This document shows, in pieces, positions 25,479 to 34,272 of a stretch of DNA of 64,000 nt. Source of the DNA: Paenibacillus_AP thailandensis. Its GTDB lineage: Bacteria; Bacillota; Bacilli; Paenibacillales; Paenibacillaceae. The translations under genes were made by a program, and so were the position numbers. Numbering within the stretch: the first letter of the stretch is position 1; each line of letters begins with the position of its first letter. The stretch covers positions 147,999 through 211,998 of the forward strand of contig NZ_JBHUMY010000013.1 of assembly GCF_042685365.1 (NCBI RefSeq), in the 5' to 3' direction. The notes beneath the pieces are model-generated. The model searched no databases, was not told the origin of the DNA, and saw only the letters and a list, made by a program, of their open reading frames with translations.

Positions 25479-27173
25479 ATGAAATTCAGTGAATATCGCT
25501 ATGAACGTCCCGACGTTAAGCAGTTCGGGGAGAAGCTCAAGGAGCAGCTGGCCGCGTTTGAAGCGGCGGACAGCTACGAGAAGCAGGACGAAGCAATGAG
25601 CCGCATTAACAAGCTTCGGAGCGAATTCGACACCATGAGCACCATCGCCTCCGTTCGCCATTCGATCGATACGACGGACGCTTTCTACAAGGCGGAGCAG
25701 GACTTTTTCGACGAGGCGGGTCCTATTGTGCAAGAATATGTGACCGACTACTACCGCGCGTTGGTTCATTCCAGGTTCCGGCCGGAGCTGGAAGCGAAGT
25801 GGGGAACCCAGCTGTTCCGTCTGGCCGAGCTGTCGCTGAAGACGTTCAGCCCGGAAATCATTGAAGATTTGCAGCTGGAGAACAAGCTGACGACGGAATA
25901 TTCGCAGCTGATCGCCTCGGCCAAAATTATGTTCGAAGGCGAAGAGCGCACGCTGCCGCAGCTTACGCCGTTCGCCCAGTCGAAGGACCGCGACATGCGG
26001 AAGCGGGCGGAGGAAGCTCGCACCGGATTTTTGCTGGAGAACGAGGGGAAGCTCGACCGCATTTACGACGATCTTGTCAAGGTGCGCACGACGATCGCGA
26101 AGAAGCTCGGCTACGACAATTTCGTCGCGCTCGGTTACGACCGGATGAGCCGTACCGACTACGATGCCGGCATGGTTGCGGCGTTCCGCAAGCAGGTGGA
26201 GGAATCGATCGTCCCCGCAGTGACCAGGCTGAAGGCGCGCCAGAAGGAGCGGATCGGCGTCGAGGAGCTTCTCTACTACGACGAGGGCTTCAACTTCAAG
26301 TCGGGCAACGCCTTGCCGAAGGGCGATCCGGAATGGATCGTGGCGGGCGGCGAGCGGATGTATACGGAGCTGTCGCCGGAGACGAAGGCGTTTTTCCAAT
26401 ACATGAAAGACAATGAGCTGATGGATCTGGTCAGCAAAAAAGGCAAGCGGAGCGGCGGTTATTGCACTTATATCAGCGAATACGGCTCGCCTTTTATTTT
26501 CTCCAATTTTAACGGCACCTCGGGCGACATCGACGTTCTGACGCACGAAGCGGGACATGCGTTCCAGGTGTACGAAAGCCGCAAGTTTAAGGTTCCGGAA
26601 TATAGCTTCCCGACCTACGAAGCGTGCGAGATCCATTCGATGAGCATGGAGTTTTTCACCTGGCCGTGGATGGACTTGTTCTTTAAGGAGGACGCGGACA
26701 AATACCGCTTCGCGCATTTGGCGAGCGCGCTTACGTTCATCCCGTACGGCGTTTCGGTCGACGAATTCCAGCATTTCGTGTACGCCAACCCGGAGGCGAC
26801 GCCGGCCGAACGGAAGCAGGCTTGGCGCGACATCGAGCGCAAATATTTGCCGCACCGCAATTACGGCGACAACGACTATTTGGAGCGGGGCAACTATTGG
26901 CATCGGCAAGGGCACATTTTCAACACGCCGTTCTATTACATCGATTATACGCTGGCCCAAATTTGCGCCTTCCAGTTCTGGAAGAAGATGCACGAGGACC
27001 GCGAGTCCGCCTGGAACGAATATTTGAACCTGTGCCGCCAAGGGGGCAGCTTGTCGTTCACCGAGCTGGTAAAGGTGGCGGGCTTGATCTCGCCGTTCGA
27101 AGAGGGCTGCGTCACTTCCGTGATCGGCAGCATCGAGCAATGGCTTAACGGCGTTAACGATAAAAGCTTTTAA
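25479..27173 (+). CDS. M3 family oligoendopeptidase (PepF-like)
   Basis: 564 residues, the normal length of oligoendopeptidase F. The gluzincin motif HEAGHAFQVYES gives H356, E357 and H360, and the downstream CEIHSMSMEFFTWPW supplies the third zinc ligand Glu. The N-terminal half is helical and closes the active-site channel. It degrades short cytoplasmic peptides. A single-gene unit with its own terminator. Confidence 0.92.
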   Translation: MKFSEYRYERPDVKQFGEKLKEQLAAFEAADSYEKQDEAMSRINKLRSEFDTMSTIASVRHSIDTTDAFYKAEQDFFDEAGPIVQEYVTDYYRALVHSRFRPELEAKWGTQLFRLAELSLKTFSPEIIEDLQLENKLTTEYSQLIASAKIMFEGEERTLPQLTPFAQSKDRDMRKRAEEARTGFLLENEGKLDRIYDDLVKVRTTIAKKLGYDNFVALGYDRMSRTDYDAGMVAAFRKQVEESIVPAVTRLKARQKERIGVEELLYYDEGFNFKSGNALPKGDPEWIVAGGERMYTELSPETKAFFQYMKDNELMDLVSKKGKRSGGYCTYISEYGSPFIFSNFNGTSGDIDVLTHEAGHAFQVYESRKFKVPEYSFPTYEACEIHSMSMEFFTWPWMDLFFKEDADKYRFAHLASALTFIPYGVSVDEFQHFVYANPEATPAERKQAWRDIERKYLPHRNYGDNDYLERGNYWHRQGHIFNTPFYYIDYTLAQICAFQFWKKMHEDRESAWNEYLNLCRQGGSLSFTELVKVAGLISPFEEGCVTSVIGSIEQWLNGVNDKSF

Positions 27174-27212
27174 TCCTTAACGCGGATAATTATAGATCCG
27201 GATGAGCAAGAG

Positions 27213-27254
27213 CAGGCCGGCATCCTAGAAAATTCTCGGGTGCCGGCCTGTTTT
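27213..27254 (+). terminator. Rho-independent terminator after M3 peptidase
   Basis: CAGGCCGGCA at 27213-27222 pairs with TGCCGGCCTG at 27241-27250, then TTTT. Confidence 0.85.
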
Positions 27255-27320
27255 GCTTCAAGCGGCATCGGGCTTGCTTGAGGTTGAACAAAACGGTTAT
27301 CGAACAGCGGGAGGGACGAC

Positions 27321-28199
27321 ATGATTACGTATCGTTTTTTAAACGAGCTGCCGATCGGGGAAGTGTCCGGGCTATGGAATGCGGCGTTTGAAGGTTATTT
27401 CGTCGACGCTTCGATGCCGCTGGACCGGTTCATCGCCCGCGTCGCGGCCGAAGGGCTGTCGCTTGAACGGTCGCTGGCTTGTTATGTGGACGGCGAGCGG
27501 GCGGGAATCGTGATGAACGCGTTTCGCGAGGTCGACGGAAAGATGCAGGCAAGGAACGCCGGCACGGCAATCGTGCCGAAATTCCGCCGCTCCGGCATCG
27601 GCAAGGCGATGATGGAACGGAACGAGGAGCTGTACAAGGAATATGGAGCGAAGCGGGCGGTGCTGGAGGCGATTAGCCGGAACGAGCCGGCCATTCGGCT
27701 GTATGAAAGACAAGGCTACCGGATCGCCGACCGGCTGAAGCTGCTGTCCGGCGAACGGTTCGCCGCGATTTCGCCGGAGGCGGGGGCTGGCGGCTCATCT
27801 TATACGGTGAGCAGAGGACCTGCGGCAGAAGCCGCCGCGCTTTCCTGGTACCGCCAAGGCGAGATATGGCAGGCCGGACTGCCAAGCTTAAAGGACGGCG
27901 AATGCATTCTCGTGCGCGACGGAGAGGAAGCCGTAGGCTTCGGCCTCATTCGGAGAAGATACGACGATAACGGCCGCTTGGCCGGCATTGTGCTGTTCCG
28001 CTGCGAGGCGGCTCCGGGGCGCACGGATCGGGAAGCCGTGCTGCTGGCTGCGCTGCGGGAAATATGGCAGCCGGAGCTTGACTGCAGCCGGAGCGCGTTC
28101 AACATCTCGTCTTCCGAGGACGCGCTTCTCGGCGTGCTGGAGCGGATGGGTTTTGCCGAAACGATGGAGCAGGTGCTGATGGTGAAGGAACTGGCGTGA
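27321..28199 (+). CDS. GNAT family N-acetyltransferase
   Basis: 292 residues. The first half is a full GNAT domain: TAIVPKFRRSGIGKAMMERNEELYKEYGAKRAVLEAISRNEPAIRLYERQGYR (landmarks RRSGIGKAMM for acetyl-CoA binding and NEPAIRLYERQGY). The second half (about 165-292) is a more divergent GNAT-like domain, so this looks like a tandem-GNAT protein. The acceptor substrate is unknown. GGGAGGGAC precedes ATG. Confidence 0.85.
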   Translation: MITYRFLNELPIGEVSGLWNAAFEGYFVDASMPLDRFIARVAAEGLSLERSLACYVDGERAGIVMNAFREVDGKMQARNAGTAIVPKFRRSGIGKAMMERNEELYKEYGAKRAVLEAISRNEPAIRLYERQGYRIADRLKLLSGERFAAISPEAGAGGSSYTVSRGPAAEAAALSWYRQGEIWQAGLPSLKDGECILVRDGEEAVGFGLIRRRYDDNGRLAGIVLFRCEAAPGRTDREAVLLAALREIWQPELDCSRSAFNISSSEDALLGVLERMGFAETMEQVLMVKELA

Positions 28200-28273
28200 T
28201 CGGGGCAGCCGGATGTCAGGCTTGTGCGCGTTTTAACAGGCCCGCTAGCATTCTTTTGCTTCTAAATAGATAG

Positions 28274-28313
28274 AAGAACGGGAGTCGTGAACCATTCACG
28301 GTTCTTGTTTTTT
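28274..28313 (+). terminator. Terminator after GNAT gene
   Basis: AAGAAC...GTTCTT encloses the inner stem CGTGAA-CCA-TTCACG and is followed by GTTTTTTTT. Confidence 0.7.
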
Positions 28314-28328
28314 TACAGATGCGGCAGA

Positions 28329-28353
28329 CCGTCCAGATTGGGCGGTTTTTTTA
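28329..28353 (+). terminator. Second terminator-like hairpin
   Basis: ACCGTCC-AGATT-GGGCGGT (one T-G wobble) followed by a run of T just before the next promoter. Confidence 0.65.
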
Positions 28354-28367
28354 TTTTCAATCGGCGG

Positions 28368-28410
28368 TTGACAACAAAACACGCTCGACTCTATAGTGAG
28401 TATAACACTA
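28368..28410 (+). promoter_or_regulatory. TrmB-azlCD promoter with candidate operator
   Basis: TTGACA (28368-28373) and TATAGT (28392-28397), 18 bp apart, are near consensus. TAGTG-N7-CACTA (28394-28410) overlaps the -10 box and may be the binding site of the TrmB-family protein encoded downstream. Confidence 0.7.
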
Positions 28411-28431
28411 ACTACTATGGAGGCCGCCGAG

Positions 28432-29268
28432 ATGGAGGATATTTATAAGGAGCTTCAAAGGTTCGGATTCTCTCTTTACGAATGCAAAGCTTATATCGGA
28501 CTGCTGCAGCATGATCCGATGACCGGCTATGAAATAAGCAAACGGTCGGGCGTCCCGCGCTCGATGATTTACGAGGTCCTCGGCAAGCTTGTCGATAAGG
28601 GGGCCGTCTATACGATTCCTTCGGAGCCTGTGACCTACTCGCCGCTTGCGGTCAAAGATTTGATCGGGCGGCTGCGCAAGCAGTTCGAACAGTCCTTCGA
28701 TTATGTGGAAAGGCGTCTGTCCGCCCTCGGGAGCGAGCGGGAGGTGGATCTCATTCGGCGGATCAGCGGCGACGAGCCGGTGATAGCGGAGATGGCCGAT
28801 TTGATCGCCCATGCGGAGAAAGAGCTATGGCTGACGGTATGGGACAGTCAGGTCGCTCCCATTCAAAAGGCCGTGATGGAGCGCGTGAACGAAGGGGTAC
28901 CGGTCTTCTCCGTCTTGTTCGGAAGCCCGGATACCGAGCTGGGGGCGACCTTCCATCACGATTATATGCCGCCGGAGGTAGCCGAGGAGCGGATGGGAGG
29001 TCGGCTTACCATTGCCGCAAGAGACAAAGAGGAGGTGCTCATCGCCAATTTCGCTCCGAATACGACGGCTTGGGCGGTGAAGACGACAGACCCGGCGCTT
29101 GTGCTGGTCGCGGTGGAATACATCCGGCACGATATCATGTTCGCGGAGGCCACCCAAGCGCTTGGGGCGGAACGGGTAGAAGCGTTGTGGCGCGGCAGGC
29201 CCGATCTTTTCCATGTTGTAACGGGCAGAAGGTTGGAGGAGTTTGAGCAAGGAGAGGGAAGTCGATGA
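28432..29268 (+). CDS. TrmB-family transcriptional regulator
   Basis: 278 residues from ATG 28432; in-frame codons upstream lie in the promoter, and GGAGG precedes this ATG by 8 bases. The N-terminal winged helix FGFSLYECKAYIGLLQHDPMTGYEISKRSGVPRSMIYEVL is the TrmB signature (landmarks YECKAYIGLL and SGVPRSMIYEVL). The C-terminal domain (about 110-275) resembles the sugar-binding region of TrmB proteins. The stop overlaps azlC (ATGA), so it probably regulates its own operon for amino-acid export. Confidence 0.85.
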   Translation: MEDIYKELQRFGFSLYECKAYIGLLQHDPMTGYEISKRSGVPRSMIYEVLGKLVDKGAVYTIPSEPVTYSPLAVKDLIGRLRKQFEQSFDYVERRLSALGSEREVDLIRRISGDEPVIAEMADLIAHAEKELWLTVWDSQVAPIQKAVMERVNEGVPVFSVLFGSPDTELGATFHHDYMPPEVAEERMGGRLTIAARDKEEVLIANFAPNTTAWAVKTTDPALVLVAVEYIRHDIMFAEATQALGAERVEALWRGRPDLFHVVTGRRLEEFEQGEGSR

Positions 29269-30023
29269 GAGGGGAACAAGCTGCGGTCAAACAAGCCGTT
29301 CCGGATCAGGGCCAGAAGGCCGAAAAGACAGAGAGGGAGGATACGTTTCTTCAAGGGGTAAAAGAGTGCGTCCCTACGCTGCTCGGTTACTTAAGCATCG
29401 GACTCGCCGCGGGGGTCGTCGAAAAGACGGCTGGCATGAGCGTAGCCGAAATCGCGCTTATTTCGATTCTCCTGTACGCCGGCTCCGCCCAATTTATAAC
29501 GGCCGGCATGATCGCCGCCAGCATGCCGGCCACAGCCGTTATCGCGACCGTGTTTTTCGTGAACCTGCGCCATATTCTGCTCAGCGCGGCGCTCTCTCCC
29601 TATTTCCGGCATCTGACGCCGCTTCGGAACATGCTGGTTGGGGCCCTTCTGACGGACGAGACGTTCGGCGTTGCGATCAATAAGGCGATCCATCGCAAGC
29701 GGATCAGTGAAAAATGGATGCACGGCTTGAACGTAACGGCCTATTTGAACTGGATTGCCGCCAATATAGCGGGCGCTTATTTGGGCCAATGGATCGCCGA
29801 TCCGGAAACGTACGGCCTCGATTTCGCCTTGCCCGGCATGTTTATCGGGCTGCTCGTACTGACGATGGCAAGCCGGAACAAGCTGCTGCGGGACACCGTT
29901 GTAGCGATAAGCGCAGTTGTCGTTACAATCGTCGTCTCCATTCTGTATGGAGCGAATATCGGGGTTATCGCAGCGACTTTACTTGCATCTACAGTAGGAT
30001 TGGTGATCGAAAAATGGAAATAA
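29265..30023 (+). CDS. azlC: Branched-chain amino acid permease AzlC
   Basis: 252 residues with about seven to eight membrane segments. GYLSIGLAAGVVEKTAGMSVAEIALISILLYAGSAQF is the AzlC hallmark (landmarks YAGSAQF and VNLRHILLSAAL). AzlC and AzlD together export branched-chain amino acids; in B. subtilis azlCD confers azaleucine resistance. The gene overlaps both the regulator upstream and azlD downstream, forming one operon. Confidence 0.92.
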   Translation: MRGEQAAVKQAVPDQGQKAEKTEREDTFLQGVKECVPTLLGYLSIGLAAGVVEKTAGMSVAEIALISILLYAGSAQFITAGMIAASMPATAVIATVFFVNLRHILLSAALSPYFRHLTPLRNMLVGALLTDETFGVAINKAIHRKRISEKWMHGLNVTAYLNWIAANIAGAYLGQWIADPETYGLDFALPGMFIGLLVLTMASRNKLLRDTVVAISAVVVTIVVSILYGANIGVIAATLLASTVGLVIEKWK

Positions 30024-30346
30024 GATGGAGCATTCTCGTTATCATAGCCGGCGCCGCGGCCGTCACGTTTATCCCGAGAGTTCTGCCGCTCATGCTGCTG
30101 AGCCGGATGGCCTTGCCGGATTGGATCATCCGCTGGCTGCAATATGTGCCGATATCGGTCATGGCCGCATTAATCGGCCAAGAGCTGTTTCTGGAGGACG
30201 GCAGGTGGGTTCCGCTCACCGCGAATATCGAGTGGCTTGCGGCCGTTCCCGCTTTCGCGGTTGCGATTCTGACGCGAAGCTTGCTTGGAACGGTCATCAC
30301 CGGGGTTGCCGCCATGATGGCGCTGCGGTACTTTTTCCCCGGCTGA
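30014..30346 (+). CDS. azlD: AzlD family small membrane protein
   Basis: 110 residues with three to four membrane segments. ILVIIAGAAAVTFIPRVLPL and SVMAALIGQELFL are typical of AzlD, the small partner of AzlC. ATG 30014 overlaps the azlC stop by 10 bases, which fixes the start and shows coupling. Confidence 0.92.
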   Translation: MEIRWSILVIIAGAAAVTFIPRVLPLMLLSRMALPDWIIRWLQYVPISVMAALIGQELFLEDGRWVPLTANIEWLAAVPAFAVAILTRSLLGTVITGVAAMMALRYFFPG

Positions 30347-30447
30347 CCGGGAAGGATGGAAGGAGAAGATCGTTTCCGCTTGGATAAAACCGCCTAGAGA
30401 TTCATATACTCTAAAAGAAAAACATTCCAGACGGGGCGGTAGAGCGC

Positions 30448-30750
30448 ATGAAAGATCTGATTGGCAAAATGGTATCTCTCGGCTTCGGGCTTGCGGAAAT
30501 TACCAAGGAGCAGGCGGAGAAGCTGGTGGACGAACTGGTGAAAAGAGGCGAAATGAGCCGCGCGGACTCGGCAGGATTTGTTAACGAGTTGATGAAAAAA
30601 GCGGAGGACGCCCGGCAGCGGATGAAGGATTCGGTTCGCGACAGCGTCCGTTCCGTCGTTGCGGAGCTTAAGCTTGCGACGAAGGACGACATCGAGCGGC
30701 TCGAGCGCAAGCTGGACGCTTTGGCCGGACAAGGCAAGCAGGACGGCTAA
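30448..30750 (+). CDS. Phasin-like/coiled-coil helper protein
   Basis: 100 residues, highly charged and helical. Residues 10-60 (AEITKEQAEKLVDELVKRGEMS; NELMKKAEDARQRM) and the Lys/Glu-rich ERLERKLDALAGQ tail look like the small phasin-like proteins annotated as polyhydroxyalkanoate granule or synthesis regulators. In Firmicutes they commonly sit directly before an ABC1/UbiB kinase gene, as here, so the pair probably works together; what it does is not known. Confidence 0.75.
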   Translation: MKDLIGKMVSLGFGLAEITKEQAEKLVDELVKRGEMSRADSAGFVNELMKKAEDARQRMKDSVRDSVRSVVAELKLATKDDIERLERKLDALAGQGKQDG

Positions 30751-30786
30751 TATGTGCCGCCTGCGGGCGCTTAGGAGGTGAGGGCG

Positions 30787-32466
30787 GTGAGCGGCATCGG
30801 CAAGAAGCTCCGCCATCTGGGGCGGTATAAAGAAATTACGAAGGCCTTTGTCAAGAACGGCTTCGGTTACGTCGCGAAGGATTTGGGACTAATCGAAGCT
30901 TTTCCTTTGCTGCGGCATGAAGCCGGGAACGGGCACGAGAGAGGGACGATGGGTCCCCGGCTGCGCCGTTTTCTCGAGGAGCTTGGCCCAACCTTCGTGA
31001 AGCTGGGCCAAATCGCCAGCACAAGGCCCGATCTTGTGCCGGAGCATCTGCTCGAGGAGCTGGAGCAGCTGCAGGACCATGTCGCCCCGTTCGGCTTCGA
31101 ATCGGCCATGGCGATTATCGAAAGCGAGCTGGGCGCGCCGGTGCACGAGCTGTTTCTCGATTTCGGCGAAGAGCCCGTGGCTGCCGCCTCGATCGGCCAA
31201 GTGTACCGCGCCGTGTTGAAAGACGGCACCGTCGTCGCCGTGAAGGTGCAGCGCCCGGGCATCGAGCGGATGATCGACATTGACTTGGACATTCTTTCCG
31301 AACTGGCGAGACATGCCGAAGCGAAGCTGGACTGGGCGAAGAAGTATAAGGTGGCCGGCATGATGGACGAGCTTGCCCGCGCGCTCCGGACGGAGCTGGA
31401 TTACCGGGTGGAGGCCCGGAATACCGAGCGATTCGCCCGCAGCTCCCGGAACTGGAGCTATCCGGTACATATTCCCGCCGTCTATTCGGATTATTCCACG
31501 AGACGGGTGCTGACGATGGAATACGTCGAAGGAATCAAGCTGTCCGACCAGGAGCGGCTCAGGAGCGAAGGGACGGATAGGAAAGAGCTGGCCGGCCGGT
31601 TCGTATCGGTTCTGCTGCATCAAATATTGTTCGACGGTTATTTCCACGGCGATCCGCATCCGGGCAACGTGCTTGTCATGCCGGACGGCAAGCTGGCGCT
31701 GCTTGATTTCGGCATGGTCGGACGGCTGTCTCCGGAAATGAAGGACGGCTTCGCGTCGTTCGTGATCGCGCTGCGGAAGCAAAGCACGGACGGCGTGCTT
31801 CGCGCGATCGGCAAGCTGGGGCTTATCCCGGAAGACGCCGACATGGCGTCGCTTCGGATGGACGTCGAAGATTTGCGGGAGAAGTACGTCGATGTCCCGC
31901 TTCGCGACATCAGCGTCAGCGAGGCGGTCGGCGACCTCTTCCGGGTATCGTTCCGCCATAACATCAGCTTGCCCTCCGATCTGACGCTGCTCGGCAAGAC
32001 GCTGCTGACCATGGAGGGGGTCGTCGAAGCGCTTGACCCGTCCTTCAGCGTCTTTGACGCGGCGGAGCCGTTCGGCAGGAAGCTGATGCTCGAGAGGCTC
32101 GACCCGTTCCGCTTGGCGATGCAATGGGCGGAGAAAATACCGGAATACGCCGATGTGCTTGCCGAAATCCCGCCCCGGTTTAAAGATGTGTTGTCCATTA
32201 TCCGGAAGGGGAAAATCGGCTTTGAATTTTCGCTGGAGGATCAGGAGCGTTTCATCAAGCGTCTGGACCGGATCGGCAACCGGCTTTCCTTCAGCATCGT
32301 TCTGCTCTCCTTCAGCCTCATTATGGTCGGACTGATCGTCGGCTCTTCCGTCGGCCGGCGCCAGACGGTGCTTTGGCAGCTGCCGGCGATCGAGATCGGG
32401 ATGGTCATCGCGGCGGTCATGTTCGTCTTTTTGCTTTATTCCATCTTCCGCTCCGGACGTTTCTAA
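30787..32466 (+). CDS. ABC1 kinase (AarF/UbiB) family protein
   Basis: 559 residues from GTG 30787, 8 bases after AGGAGG. Family motifs: KLGQIASTRPDLVP (KxGQ), AAASIGQVYRA (Ala-rich loop replacing the kinase P-loop), VAVKVQRPG, FHGDPHPGNVLV and LLDFGMVGRL (metal-binding Asp). Two C-terminal membrane segments span about 500-555. Family members are atypical kinases or ATPases tied to quinone or lipid metabolism. Followed by a strong terminator. Confidence 0.9.
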   Translation: MSGIGKKLRHLGRYKEITKAFVKNGFGYVAKDLGLIEAFPLLRHEAGNGHERGTMGPRLRRFLEELGPTFVKLGQIASTRPDLVPEHLLEELEQLQDHVAPFGFESAMAIIESELGAPVHELFLDFGEEPVAAASIGQVYRAVLKDGTVVAVKVQRPGIERMIDIDLDILSELARHAEAKLDWAKKYKVAGMMDELARALRTELDYRVEARNTERFARSSRNWSYPVHIPAVYSDYSTRRVLTMEYVEGIKLSDQERLRSEGTDRKELAGRFVSVLLHQILFDGYFHGDPHPGNVLVMPDGKLALLDFGMVGRLSPEMKDGFASFVIALRKQSTDGVLRAIGKLGLIPEDADMASLRMDVEDLREKYVDVPLRDISVSEAVGDLFRVSFRHNISLPSDLTLLGKTLLTMEGVVEALDPSFSVFDAAEPFGRKLMLERLDPFRLAMQWAEKIPEYADVLAEIPPRFKDVLSIIRKGKIGFEFSLEDQERFIKRLDRIGNRLSFSIVLLSFSLIMVGLIVGSSVGRRQTVLWQLPAIEIGMVIAAVMFVFLLYSIFRSGRF

Positions 32467-32496
32467 GCGCATGCTATCACGGGCATGCGCTTTTCT
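32465..32496 (+). terminator. Rho-independent terminator after ABC1 kinase gene
   Basis: AAGCGCATGC at 32465-32474 pairs with GCATGCGCTT at 32483-32492, then TTCTT. Confidence 0.85.
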
Positions 32497-32570
32497 TCAT
32501 AAACTGGAAGGAATATTAGAAATTTATGATTTGAATGTAAGATAATATAACATATTTAATAAAGTGACGA

Positions 32571-32599
32571 TTGTAACCTACCTGTAATCCTGTTAAAAT
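32571..32599 (+). promoter_or_regulatory. Promoter of amino-acid ABC operon
   Basis: TTGTAA (32571-32576) and TAAAAT (32594-32599) are 17 bp apart, 37 bp before the start codon. Confidence 0.6.
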
Positions 32600-32635
32600 C
32601 GTGGATAAGATTACTATTTTGCAGGGGGGAACGGT

Positions 32636-33463
32636 ATGAAGAAAGGGATAATGTTAGTTTTTCTAACCTTGATTATGGCAATCGTTGCCGGCTGCGGTGC
32701 GAAGACCAACGAATCGGCCGGAGGCGGCTTCGCGGACGGGGAGCAAGCGAAAGTGTACAAAATCGCGACGGATGCTTCTTACGCCCCCATGGAAATGATG
32801 GACAAGGATAAAATCGTCGGCTTCGACATCGATTTCCTGGCCGAGGTGATGAAGGAAGCCGGACTTTCCTACGAAGTCGTCAACACGGGCTGGGACCCGC
32901 TCATGACAAGTCTCGAATCCGCGAGTTCGGAGTTCGCCGGGGCGATATCCGCCATCTCGATTACGGACGAACGCAAGCAAACCTATGACTTCTCCTTCCC
33001 TTATTACGAATCCACGAACATGATCGTCAGTAAGGAAGGCAGCGGCATCGCAAGCGCCCTCGATTTGAAGGGCAAGAAGGTTGCCGTGCAGGGCGGCACG
33101 ACCGCCGACGAGCTGATGACGGACATTATGGGCGAAGGCAACACCGACCTGAAGAAATTCGACAACAACACGCTCGCTTTAATGGAGCTGGAGAACGGAG
33201 GCGCGGAGGCGGTCGTCGCCGATATCGCGATCATTCGGGAGTATTTGAAAAACAATCCGGACGCCAAGCTCGAAGGCGTGCTCGATAAAGAAAATTTCGG
33301 CGTGGAATATTACGGCGTCATGTTCCCGAAAGGCGGCGAGCTGAAAGCGAAGCTCGACCCGGCGATCAAGACGGTAATCGAAAACGGCAAATATGCCGAG
33401 GTGTATAAAAAATGGTTCGGCGAGGAGCCCGATACGAAGGCGCTGCTCGACCAAATGAACTAG
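32636..33463 (+). CDS. Amino-acid ABC transporter substrate-binding lipoprotein
   Basis: 275 residues. The signal peptide ends in the lipobox VAGC (Cys20), so the protein is lipid-anchored on the outer face of the membrane. The mature part has ATDASYAPMEMMDKDKIVGFDIDF and GAISAISITDERKQTYDFSFPYYES (landmarks YAPME and DFSFPY), the polar amino-acid-binding family (SBP_bac_3). It delivers an amino acid to the permease and ATPase encoded downstream. The exact ligand cannot be read from sequence. Confidence 0.9.
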   Translation: MKKGIMLVFLTLIMAIVAGCGAKTNESAGGGFADGEQAKVYKIATDASYAPMEMMDKDKIVGFDIDFLAEVMKEAGLSYEVVNTGWDPLMTSLESASSEFAGAISAISITDERKQTYDFSFPYYESTNMIVSKEGSGIASALDLKGKKVAVQGGTTADELMTDIMGEGNTDLKKFDNNTLALMELENGGAEAVVADIAIIREYLKNNPDAKLEGVLDKENFGVEYYGVMFPKGGELKAKLDPAIKTVIENGKYAEVYKKWFGEEPDTKALLDQMN

Positions 33464-33469
33464 GCCGGG

Positions 33470-33500
33470 AGCATGCGCCCGCTTTAGGCGCATGCTTTTA
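33470..33500 (+). terminator. Intra-operon hairpin (attenuator-like)
   Basis: GCATGCGCC at 33471-33479 pairs with GGCGCATGC at 33487-33495, then TTTT. Lying between binding-protein and permease genes, it probably lowers permease/ATPase expression relative to the binding protein. Confidence 0.7.
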
Positions 33501-33564
33501 GTCGTTTGGGAATGTGCAAGCGCTTCGCATTGGGGGACTTGTTTCAGGACGGGAGGACTTTCGA

Positions 33565-34272
33565 ATGCAAGAGTTTCGTTTGGACATCATCGCCGAATAT
33601 TTGCCGCTGCTGCTGAGGGGCGTGCTGCTTACCGTTGTCGTTTCCGTCGTTTCCATCGCGCTTGGCGTCCTCATCGGCCTCTTCATCGGCTTTGGCCGGA
33701 TGTCGAAGCTGGCCGCGCTGCGTCTCCCGACGAAGGCGTATATCCACTTTTTCCGCGGCACGCCGCTGCTCGTTCAAATTTTGCTCGTTCACTTCGGCCT
33801 CATTCCGTTAGTGCTGGGCACGACCGACGCGGTCATTGCGGCCATTGCGGCGCTGTCGCTCAATTCGGCGGCTTATTCGGCCGAAATTTTCCGCGCGGGC
33901 ATCCAGTCGATCGACAAGGGGCAAGTCGAAGCGGCCTATTCGCTTGGGCTTTCGCGCGGCCAGGCGATGCGCTTCGTCATTTTGCCGCAGGCGGTCAAGC
34001 GAATGATTCCGGCTTTCGGCAACGAGTTTATCGTCTTGATCAAAGACTCGTCGCTTGCCACCGTTATTGCCGCGCCCGAGCTCATGTATTGGACGAATGC
34101 GATGAAAAACCAATACCTGCGCGTCTGGGAGCCTTACTTGACGGCGGCGTTCATTTATTTGATATTGACTTATTCGATGAGCAAGCTGCTCGCCAAGCTG
34201 GAGAACAGACAGGAGGTGGCCGGATGGGCGCGCAAGCGGAAAGAGAACCGAAGCGGCCTGCCATTGTCGTAA
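33565..34272 (+). CDS. Amino-acid ABC transporter permease
   Basis: 235 residues from ATG 33565 (after GGGAGGAC). Membrane segments begin LLLRGVLLTVVVSVVSIALGVLIGLF. The EAA loop EAAYSLGLSRGQAMRFVILPQAVKRMIPAFGNE (landmarks EAAYSLGLSRG and LPQAVKRM) identifies the HisM/ArtQ-type permease that contacts the ATPase. It probably homodimerises. Its 3' end overlaps the ATPase gene by 49 bases. Confidence 0.92.
   Translation: MQEFRLDIIAEYLPLLLRGVLLTVVVSVVSIALGVLIGLFIGFGRMSKLAALRLPTKAYIHFFRGTPLLVQILLVHFGLIPLVLGTTDAVIAAIAALSLNSAAYSAEIFRAGIQSIDKGQVEAAYSLGLSRGQAMRFVILPQAVKRMIPAFGNEFIVLIKDSSLATVIAAPELMYWTNAMKNQYLRVWEPYLTAAFIYLILTYSMSKLLAKLENRQEVAGWARKRKENRSGLPLS

Noticed and set aside
28274..28353. T-box or other leader RNA before the TrmB gene
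   Set aside because: The hairpins end in T-runs and lie upstream of the promoter at 28368, so they terminate the gene before.
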